From positions 1 to 11,640 of the forward strand of contig JAGHBG010000021.1 of assembly GCA_021161105.1 (NCBI GenBank): 11,640 nt of DNA, written 5' to 3'. Below, piece after piece: positions 6,248 to 11,640 of the stretch. The position numbers and the translations under genes were made by a program. Below the pieces are notes generated by a model that saw only the letters and a list, made by a program, of their open reading frames with translations, was not told where the DNA came from and did no database searches. Position 1 is the first letter of the stretch. Each line of letters starts with the position of its first letter. This DNA is from Thermotogaceae bacterium (GTDB lineage: Bacteria > Thermotogota > Thermotogae > Thermotogales > Thermotogaceae).

Positions 6248-7701
6248 AAAGGGTGGTTTTAATTGCAGTACTGGTGCTTCTGACATTATCACTGAACTCG
6301 TGTGTGCCGCTTCTTTTAATCCAGCTTGATGCAAGCAACGCAACAGCCGGTAGGGTAATGGATCTGAAAGTTCATCTGGTTAACGCAGGCCAGGAAGGTG
6401 AAAAAGTTTACATAAGGAGAATCACGGAAGGCGGGAGCTATATCATTTTAAAAGGAGAAGCAATACTGGACAGTGAAAAAAATGCAACCTTTAAGGTAAT
6501 CGAGTTTAACGCTGGTGATGTCGTGTATGAGGTGCATGGGAAGGGTTTCATAAGTGTTTTTAATGTTGCGGTAAAAAAGCCTGCCTGGGCGGTGGGTGTT
6601 TACATGGCAGCTGACAATTCCTTAAATGATCTTGTAGGTTATGATATAGAAGAAATGTCAAATCTCTCTGAAGAAGTTTCCCTTTATGTTTTGCTGGATA
6701 ATGAAGTTTTGTCTGGTAAGGAAATTTATTTCTCTTCTGAACCAGTTGAATTGCCGATTGATGAGGAAGTTAATACAGGCAACGTGGAAACTTTAAGGAT
6801 GTTTTTGAGGAATTTGCTTTCTATTGATGCAGAAAATTACGCTGTTATTTTGTGGAATCACGGAGAGGCGTGGTTTGAAGATTCAAAATATGAAAAAGAG
6901 AGTGGAATGTCGCTTAAGGCAATTGCTCTTGATGATACATCAAATGACGCTCTTTCTATGAGGGAGATTTCAATTACATTAAAAGAAGTTCTTGATGAAT
7001 TTGGAATTGATAAACTGGATGTTCTTGGTATGGATGCATGCTTAATGGGGAACCTGGCGGTCTCATACCAGATGAGAAATGTTGCACGCTATCTAATAGT
7101 CTCAGAAGCTGTAGAACCGGGCGATGGATGGAATTATGAATTCTTAAGCAGCATCAGTGCGTCCACAACTCCAGAACAATTTACCAGAATGGTGGTTGAT
7201 AAGTACAGGGAGTTTTACCAGAGCAGTGGGGCTACTGCTACACTTTCTGTTTATGATGAAAGCAAAATATATGACCTTGCAATTTCCATATCAAATCTTG
7301 GAAACGCTTTAAGTGACGCTATAAATGATGATAATTCTATCAAGGACGAGATTTTAAATAATGTAATTCCCTATGTAACAACGATGTGTGATGATAGTTT
7401 CAAAGCAGGGAAAAATCTTGTTGATCTTCATGATTTTGTTGAAAGGTTAAAGACAGAAGTTAAATTACCATCTGATGTGAATTCAGCGATATGTGATGTT
7501 CTTAATTGCCTGGAAGATGTAATTTTATACAGCTATTTTCAAGCTTTCAGTGAAAGTAAAGTTGCTTCTGGTATAAGCATTTTTCTTCCATCATCTTCCA
7601 GTGAACTTGAATCATTTTACAACGACCTTCAAACTCTTGATTTTTACACAGAAGATCAAACAAATGGGTGGTTTAATTTTTTGAATACCTTGTTGTTTTA
7701 A
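6244..7701 (+). CDS. Clostripain-family (C11) cysteine peptidase, predicted lipoprotein
   Basis: Predicted cysteine protease of family C11 (clan CD), whose known members cleave after basic residues. The 485-residue protein has a lipoprotein signal peptide with lipobox LNSC, so Cys20 would be lipidated and the protein anchored on the outer side of the cytoplasmic membrane. Residues about 20-115 form a beta-rich N-terminal domain. The peptidase domain begins near WAVGVYMAADNSLN (about 115). It holds catalytic His206 in ILWNHGEAW and catalytic Cys266 in LGMDACLMG, both in standard family contexts. The C-terminal part, after about 330, is helical, ending near an ISIFLPSS segment typical of the family. 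The ATG overlaps the GNAT stop (ATGA), with GAGGA 9 nt upstream, so translation is probably coupled. Substrate unknown. Confidence 0.9.
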   Translation: MKRVVLIAVLVLLTLSLNSCVPLLLIQLDASNATAGRVMDLKVHLVNAGQEGEKVYIRRITEGGSYIILKGEAILDSEKNATFKVIEFNAGDVVYEVHGKGFISVFNVAVKKPAWAVGVYMAADNSLNDLVGYDIEEMSNLSEEVSLYVLLDNEVLSGKEIYFSSEPVELPIDEEVNTGNVETLRMFLRNLLSIDAENYAVILWNHGEAWFEDSKYEKESGMSLKAIALDDTSNDALSMREISITLKEVLDEFGIDKLDVLGMDACLMGNLAVSYQMRNVARYLIVSEAVEPGDGWNYEFLSSISASTTPEQFTRMVVDKYREFYQSSGATATLSVYDESKIYDLAISISNLGNALSDAINDDNSIKDEILNNVIPYVTTMCDDSFKAGKNLVDLHDFVERLKTEVKLPSDVNSAICDVLNCLEDVILYSYFQAFSESKVASGISIFLPSSSSELESFYNDLQTLDFYTEDQTNGWFNFLNTLLF

Positions 7702-7765
7702 ACAAATATAGAGAAATATTATTTCACGAGCAGTTATTATCGTTCGTATATTAAGAGCAGGTGTT

Positions 7766-7817
7766 TTAGGAATTATTAAAGAATATGTGAGGTAAAGGTC
7801 AATTAAGCCTTTCCTAA
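7766..7817 (+). repeat. Overlapping inverted repeats in the intergenic region after the protease gene
   Basis: The 219 bases between the protease stop and the PDO start hold no gene. Two alternative stems share one 3' arm. TTAGGAA (7766-7772) pairs perfectly with TTCCTAA (7811-7817). AGGTAAAGG (7790-7798) pairs with CCTTTCCT (7808-7815) with one bulged T and a 9-nt loop. No T-run follows, so a classical intrinsic terminator is not supported. The promoter of the next operon lies downstream of them, so they would belong to the protease transcript. Confidence 0.35.
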
Positions 7818-7843
7818 TTAAATAAAAGTCGTTTCAATGTTTC

Positions 7844-7872
7844 TTTACATTTTTGTGGTTTTGTGTTATACA
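7844..7872 (+). promoter_or_regulatory. Probable promoter of the PDO-trxB operon
   Basis: TTTACA (7844-7849) and TATACA (7867-7872) are separated by 17 nt, matching 5 of 6 and 4 of 6 consensus positions. Transcription would start near 7879, giving a leader of about 42 nt that contains the strong ribosome binding site AGGAGGTG (7907-7914). Confidence 0.6.
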
Positions 7873-7920
7873 TACAAACTGGTCGTGAAAAGTTAAATAG
7901 CAAATTAGGAGGTGGAGCTT

Positions 7921-8634
7921 ATGGGACTTTTGTCGCCGCAGGATGTGGAATATTTGAAGGACTTGTTCAGTAAAGAGATGGAGAAAGAAGTTAAGATACT
8001 TCTTTTCAAGTCTGATGATAAGTCAAAGTGCCAGTATTGTGACATATTGCTTGATATATTCAACGAGGTTTCAGAAATTGATGGCAGGATTAAAGTAGAG
8101 ATTTTTGATGCTGGAGAAGAAAAAGCAGCTATGGAGAAGTACGGAATCAATGAAAATAGGATTCCCGCCATTGCTTTTCTCACTGGTGATGGAGAGGATA
8201 AAGGAGTCAGGTACTATGGTCTTCCAGCCGGACATGAGTTTTCCACAGTTGTACAGAATATAGTGTCGTTTTCGAAAGGTGCAAAGCCGGATCTTTCACC
8301 AGCGTCTATTGAGAAGCTGAAGCAGATAGATAAACCTGTAGAAATTCTTGTATTTGTTACACCAACATGTCCGTACTGTCCAAGAGCGGTTCTTATGGCT
8401 CATGAAATAGCAAAGACAAACGAAAACATACAGGCAGCAATGGTTGAGGCAGAAGAATTTCCAGAATGGTCAATGGAACATGGAGTTAGTGCAGTTCCTC
8501 ATATAGTGATCAACAACGAAACAGCGTTTGTTGGAGCGTACCCAGAAGATATGTATGTCGATTATGTGCTTCAACATGCAAATTCTGACGGAAGCAAAGA
8601 CAAAACGCAGGGAGGAAATATAATACTTCCTTAA
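7921..8634 (+). CDS. Protein disulfide oxidoreductase (PDO), two thioredoxin-fold domains
   Basis: Cytoplasmic thiol-disulfide oxidoreductase of the glutaredoxin-like PDO family known from hyperthermophilic archaea and bacteria, where it makes, reduces or rearranges disulfides. The 237 residues form two thioredoxin folds. The N-terminal one has CQYC (37-40) with cis-Pro82 in NRIPAI. The C-terminal one has CPYC (150-153) with cis-Pro193 in AVPHI. The same CQYC/CPYC pair is found in Pyrococcus furiosus PDO, as I recall. No signal peptide is seen. The last 20 or so residues form a polar tail. I chose the ATG at 7921 because AGGAGGTG is 6 nt upstream; the GTG at 7912 lies inside that site. trxB follows after 33 nt, so thioredoxin reductase is the likely electron donor. 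Confidence 0.93.
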   Translation: MGLLSPQDVEYLKDLFSKEMEKEVKILLFKSDDKSKCQYCDILLDIFNEVSEIDGRIKVEIFDAGEEKAAMEKYGINENRIPAIAFLTGDGEDKGVRYYGLPAGHEFSTVVQNIVSFSKGAKPDLSPASIEKLKQIDKPVEILVFVTPTCPYCPRAVLMAHEIAKTNENIQAAMVEAEEFPEWSMEHGVSAVPHIVINNETAFVGAYPEDMYVDYVLQHANSDGSKDKTQGGNIILP

Positions 8635-8667
8635 TCACTTGATCAATATGCGGGGTGGTGATGGAGA

Positions 8668-9612
8668 ATGTTCTTCATCGGCGGCCAGAGCGAAGTAAAA
8701 GACTATTACGATATAATAGTAATAGGTGGAGGTCCCGCTGGACTTGGTGCAGCTCTTTATGCAACGAGGGCTGGTCTTTCTTGCCTTGTAATAGAATCCA
8801 ATATAACTGGCGGGCAGATGAATGAAACTGATGTTATAGAGAATTATCCAGGTTTTGAAGAAATAAAAGGCGCAATACTGGCAGAAAAGATGAAAAGACA
8901 CGCAGAAAAATTCGGAGCAGAGTTCCATACAGCAACTGTCGTAGATGCTGATTTCTCAGGACAGGTTAAAAGGATAAGACTTGATGATGGGAGCACTATA
9001 TCGAGCGAGGTTGTGATAATAGCCACTGGCGCGGCTCACAAAAAACTAAATGTACCCGGAGAAAGAGAGTTTACGGGTAAGGGTGTGTCTTACTGTGCTA
9101 CATGTGATGGCCATTTCTTCAAGGGAAAGACCGTTGCAATGGTGGGTGGTGGTGATACAGCTATCACAGAAGCTCTTTACCTTTCCAACATAGTTAGCAA
9201 GGTTGTAGTTATCCACAGAAGAGACAGGCTCAGAGCAACGAAAGTGCTTCAGGAAAGAGCGTTTAAGAAGGAAAATATAGAATTTTTATGGAATACGATT
9301 GTTAAAGAGATAAGAGGAAGCGATAAGGTGGAAGAACTTCTCCTTGAGAATAAAAAAACAGGGGAGACATTTACGATAAAGGTTGATGGTATCTTCATTG
9401 CAATTGGAATCTCTCCAAACACGGAGCTTTTCAGAGGCAAGATAAATCTGGACAGTCAGGGTTATATTGTAACCAACGAAAATATGGAGACCAACATAAA
9501 AGGAGTTTACGCAGCTGGAGATGTTAGAGCGAAAAATTTAAGACAGGTGATAACAGCAGTTGCTGACGGTGCTATAGCGGCATCACATGCGGCAGGGAAT
9601 TACTTCGATTAA
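8668..9612 (+). CDS. trxB: Thioredoxin reductase (NADPH, FAD-dependent)
   Basis: Flavoprotein passing electrons from NADPH to a thioredoxin-like partner, here most likely the PDO encoded just upstream. The 314 residues are the usual low-molecular-weight type. The FAD-binding GGGPAG motif is at 20-25, the redox-active CATC at 143-146, the NADPH-binding GGGDTA from 160, and HRRDRLRA from 183, whose arginines fit NADPH preference. The C-terminal FAD motif is in YAAGDVRAKNLRQVITAVADG. A 16-residue leader before the first beta strand resembles Thermotoga TrxB as I remember it. The ATG at 8668 has GGGGTGG (8652-8658) about 9 nt upstream. It is second in the operon and is followed by a bidirectional terminator. 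Confidence 0.96.
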   Translation: MFFIGGQSEVKDYYDIIVIGGGPAGLGAALYATRAGLSCLVIESNITGGQMNETDVIENYPGFEEIKGAILAEKMKRHAEKFGAEFHTATVVDADFSGQVKRIRLDDGSTISSEVVIIATGAAHKKLNVPGEREFTGKGVSYCATCDGHFFKGKTVAMVGGGDTAITEALYLSNIVSKVVVIHRRDRLRATKVLQERAFKKENIEFLWNTIVKEIRGSDKVEELLLENKKTGETFTIKVDGIFIAIGISPNTELFRGKINLDSQGYIVTNENMETNIKGVYAAGDVRAKNLRQVITAVADGAIAASHAAGNYFD

Positions 9613-9630
9613 TGTTTGATAATCAATAAC

Positions 9631-9664
9631 AAAAAGGGGAGAGGAAAACCCTCCCCCTTTTTTT
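9631..9664. terminator. Bidirectional intrinsic terminator between trxB and the SsnA-family gene
   Basis: AAAAAGGGGAG (9631-9641) pairs with CTCCCCCTTTTT (9651-9662) with one bulged C; a short GG/CC pair can extend the stem into the loop. Seven T residues (9658-9664) end the hairpin on the plus strand, and a run of five T is present on the minus strand side. It lies 18 nt after the trxB stop, and the stop of the minus-strand amidohydrolase gene sits at its base, so it can serve both convergent transcripts. Confidence 0.85.
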
Positions 9665-10958
9665 ATTTCAATCTCTTCCACACTTTTTTTGCAACTTTTG
9701 ATGCTGCGCTGTAAATCTCTTCTTCGTTCAAATGGATTTTCCCATCTTTCATCAGGTATTCTCCATCAACAAGTACATATCTTATATCCGGTTTATCGAA
9801 AACTCCAAAGAAGACATGACCGGCTATGTTGGTTTCATCAACAGGAGTTGGTGGTGTGTACTTTACTACGGTGAAGTCAGCTTTATACCCTTCTTTTATC
9901 TTTCCAAGCTTTACATTCAAAAGCTCTGATGCCAATTTATAACCGTTTTTAATTCCTTCATAAAGATCATCCATAGAGAAGTATGTTGGTGTTTCATAAA
10001 GAAGCTTTTGAGAAAAGTAAAGGTTCATCCAGTCTCTTGTTATGTTATATCCAAGACCGTCGTTACCTATAACAATGGGTATTCCATATTCTTTGAACAA
10101 CTTTGTTTTTGGGAGTCCAACAGCGTTGTTCATGTTAGAAGTTACATTTACAGCGATGTAGATACCTTTGTCTTTTAGCAAAGATGCTTCATGTTCGTTA
10201 ATATGGACGCAGTGGGCCAGTATAGAGTTTTTGGTTAAAAGGCCGAATTTTTCCAGTCTTTCAACAACTCGCGTGCCTGATTTTTCCATGCTATCCTGTT
10301 CATCTTCGTAGCTTTCTGCAACATGGATGTGTATTGGATTGCCGTTAAGTACTTCAGAAACCTTCTTTAAGGTTTCGCCGGAAAGACTTAAAGACGCATG
10401 AAGCCCAAACATACCTGCATGTTTTTCTGAACTTTCTTTCATGAACTCAACATTTTCCTCTATAGCTTCGTCTACATTGAATCTATCTGAAGTTTCAAAG
10501 CAGAATATTCCTCTTAATTTTCCTTCATCCACAACAGCTTTCTTTAATGTGTTTAATGAACCTTTTATTATCATTCCGCTTGCGTGGTGGTCTATAACAG
10601 TGGTGACGCCATTTTTGATAAGCTCCACAGCACTCACAAGTCCGCTGTAATAAATGCCTTCTTCATCCAGTTTTGCGTCAAGCTTCCACCAGAGTTGAAG
10701 TAGAATATCCTTGAAAGATTGTGGATTGTATGGAACAATCATTCCTCTTGCAAATGTAGAGTAAATGTGCATGTGAGAATTTATAAATCCGGGCAGCACA
10801 AGATAACCGCTAAGGTCGACCACTTCATCACCAGGAGTTTCTTTGTAATTTTGCATATCGTCAACTTCTACAATCTCTTTACCAAACCTTATATAACCAT
10901 TTTTTATGAACCTGTCATAATCGTATATCATCGCATTTGTAAATACCTTCACATCCAT
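9663..10958 (-). CDS. ssnA: SsnA-family amidohydrolase (metal-dependent, substrate unknown)
   Basis: Predicted cytoplasmic metal-dependent hydrolase of the amidohydrolase superfamily, closest in pattern to E. coli SsnA. It also resembles chlorohydrolase/guanine-deaminase-like enzymes, which deaminate purine or pyrimidine rings. The 431 residues carry HxH (His62, His64 in PGFINSHMHIYSTFARG), His212 (HIHVAES), His249 (ILAHCVH) and Asp300 (IGNDGLG), the metal and catalytic set of this class. Family-specific stretches include LWWKLDAKLDEE, YYSGLVSAVELIKNG, VIDHHAS and TSNMNNAVG. The ATG at 10958 overlaps the stop of the upstream yjbQ gene as TGATG, with AGGAG 4 nt before it, so translation is coupled. 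SsnA was named from a selenium-metabolism context, but no selenium gene is visible in this window, so a selenium role is not supported here. Confidence 0.9.
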   Translation of the reverse strand: MDVKVFTNAMIYDYDRFIKNGYIRFGKEIVEVDDMQNYKETPGDEVVDLSGYLVLPGFINSHMHIYSTFARGMIVPYNPQSFKDILLQLWWKLDAKLDEEGIYYSGLVSAVELIKNGVTTVIDHHASGMIIKGSLNTLKKAVVDEGKLRGIFCFETSDRFNVDEAIEENVEFMKESSEKHAGMFGLHASLSLSGETLKKVSEVLNGNPIHIHVAESYEDEQDSMEKSGTRVVERLEKFGLLTKNSILAHCVHINEHEASLLKDKGIYIAVNVTSNMNNAVGLPKTKLFKEYGIPIVIGNDGLGYNITRDWMNLYFSQKLLYETPTYFSMDDLYEGIKNGYKLASELLNVKLGKIKEGYKADFTVVKYTPPTPVDETNIAGHVFFGVFDKPDIRYVLVDGEYLMKDGKIHLNEEEIYSAASKVAKKVWKRLK

Positions 10959-11371
10959 CACTCTCCTATTATTTTTACTACAACACGTTTGTTTCTCTGA
11001 CCATCAAATTCGGCATAAAATACCTGTTCCCATGGTCCAAGATCAAGGTCTCCATCGGTAACAGGAAGTACAACCTGGTGATGGACGAGAATTCTTTTGA
11101 GGTGGGCGTCTCCATTGTCCTCGCCTGTTCTGTGATGATTGTAATCTTCTTTGTAAGGCGCGAGTTTTTCAAGCCATTCCCATATATCTTTGTGAAGTCC
11201 CGGCTCATCATCGTTTACAATTATCCCGGCTGTTATGTGCATCGCTGAAACAAGGCAAAACCCCTCTTTTATGCCACTCTTTTTGACTATATCACGGATT
11301 CTGTCTGTTATTCTAACAAGAGCCCTTCTTTCAGGAGTGTTGAAGTACAGATACTCGGTATAGCTTTTCAC
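10958..11371 (-). CDS. yjbQ: YjbQ/UPF0047 family protein
   Basis: Small conserved protein of the UPF0047 (COG0432) family. Some databases call it a secondary thiamine-phosphate synthase because of complementation in E. coli; the true role is not settled. The 137 residues match the family's usual length and show its core motifs: ITDRI near the start, SAMHITAG (His45), NDDEPGLH, HHRTGEDNGDAHLKR (from 79) and DLGPWEQVFYAEFDG near the end. The conserved histidines suggest a metal site. I chose the GTG at 11371 because AGGAGGGG lies 6 nt upstream and family members begin with the KSYTEYL segment; an ATG at 11449 would add 26 residues of non-family sequence. It is first of a two-gene unit with the SsnA-family gene (TGATG overlap). 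Confidence 0.92.
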   Translation of the reverse strand: MKSYTEYLYFNTPERRALVRITDRIRDIVKKSGIKEGFCLVSAMHITAGIIVNDDEPGLHKDIWEWLEKLAPYKEDYNHHRTGEDNGDAHLKRILVHHQVVLPVTDGDLDLGPWEQVFYAEFDGQRNKRVVVKIIGE

Positions 11372-11415
11372 CTGTAGCCCCTCCTTTCTTTTGAAGAATG
11401 TAATTCTGCTTTTAA

Positions 11416-11424
11416 ATTTTAACA
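11416..11424 (-). promoter_or_regulatory. Candidate extended -10 promoter for yjbQ-ssnA
   Basis: The minus strand reads TGTTAAAAT, a TG-N extended -10, about 45 nt before the GTG at 11371. No good -35 is seen. The 174-bp gap between the permease stop and yjbQ (11372-11545) shows no gene, no terminator hairpin and no other clear signal, so read-through from the permease is also possible. Confidence 0.3.
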
Positions 11425-11545
11425 TTTTAAGAAGCTCTGCACGTAGCATCGAAGGAGTGTTTTCACAGGAAGTCAGAAATATACAGTATTCCGTGAATGA
11501 AGAGAAGAAAAGATATTTAAGTACTGCTTGATAAGTTGAAAATAT

Positions 11546-11640
11546 TCAGAACTTTGTAGCTCCCTGTGTTAATCCTTCAACTATATATTTTTGAGCAAAG
11601 GCGAAAACGATTATGGTGGGAACAAGAGCGATTACAAGGC
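11546..11640 (-). CDS. ABC transporter permease, C-terminal end (MalG-like, probably sugar uptake)
   Basis: Only the last 30 codons and the stop are in the window. The translation ends with a hydrophobic segment (LVIALVPTIIVFAFAQKYIV) followed by EGLTQGATKF. This matches the usual C-terminus of inner-membrane permeases of the carbohydrate ABC uptake family CUT1 (MalG type), where the protein ends in Q-K-Y/H-x-V-x-G-L-T-x-G-A-x-K. The rest of the gene, and probably the binding protein and first permease, lie beyond the right edge. Substrate cannot be told. Confidence 0.8.
   Translation of the reverse strand, partial: LVIALVPTIIVFAFAQKYIVEGLTQGATKF

Noticed and set aside
7831..7845. GTTTCAAT followed by TTCTTTA resembles the start of the CRISPR repeat known from Thermotoga.
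   Set aside because: It occurs once, the similarity fades after about 15 bases, no spacers or second repeat exist, and the site overlaps a better-supported promoter.
11372..11449. A 26-residue N-terminal extension of YjbQ from the ATG at 11449.
   Set aside because: The extension does not resemble the family, and the GTG at 11371 has an ideal ribosome binding site.

Overview
The window reads as chromosomal DNA of a thermophilic or moderately thermophilic member of the Thermotogota. The partial type I pullulanase, the two-domain protein disulfide oxidoreductase followed by trxB, and the AT-leaning base composition with strong GGAGGTG-type ribosome binding sites all fit that phylum. A Kosmotoga-like genus is possible, but I cannot fix it from sequence alone. 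No rRNA, tRNA, CRISPR array, insertion sequence or phage gene is visible. The coding density is very high, and no stretch of 300 bases lacks a gene.

Layout. 1-1919 (minus) is the first 639 codons of a pullulanase, running off the left edge. It diverges from a signal peptidase I gene (1976-2962, plus), and the two candidate promoters share almost the same -10 block. The signal peptidase gene runs tail-to-tail into a minus-strand operon and overlaps its last gene by 53 bp. In transcription order that operon is plsY (5591-4992), an exported TPR/propeller-like protein (5016-3340) and a small TPR protein (3377-2910). Its three genes overlap one another. Divergent from plsY is a plus-strand pair: a RimJ/RimL-type GNAT acetyltransferase with an in-frame TGA in its acetyl-CoA loop (5705-6247), joined by an ATGA overlap to a clostripain-family (C11) lipoprotein protease (6244-7701). 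A 219-bp intergenic region with a good promoter precedes the redox pair PDO (7921-8634) and trxB (8668-9612). A bidirectional terminator at 9631-9664 separates trxB from a minus-strand pair, yjbQ (11371-10958) then an SsnA-family amidohydrolase (10958-9663), coupled by TGATG. At the right edge is the last 30 codons of a sugar-ABC-transporter-type permease (11640-11546, minus).

How the genes work together. The PDO/TrxB pair is a self-contained NADPH-driven dithiol-disulfide system. The plsY operon combines the acyl-phosphate glycerol-3-phosphate acyltransferase of phospholipid synthesis with an exported protein of unknown role, which suggests envelope maintenance. The pullulanase, and perhaps the permease at the other end, belong to alpha-glucan or sugar use. 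The YjbQ/SsnA-family pair is tightly coupled but of unproven function. I see no large undescribed defence or mobile system here. The most interesting points are small: the stop codon in the GNAT loop, the shared -10 block, the 53-bp convergent overlap, the enlarged signal peptidase, the YjbQ/SsnA coupling and the overlapping plsY operon with its unknown exported protein.
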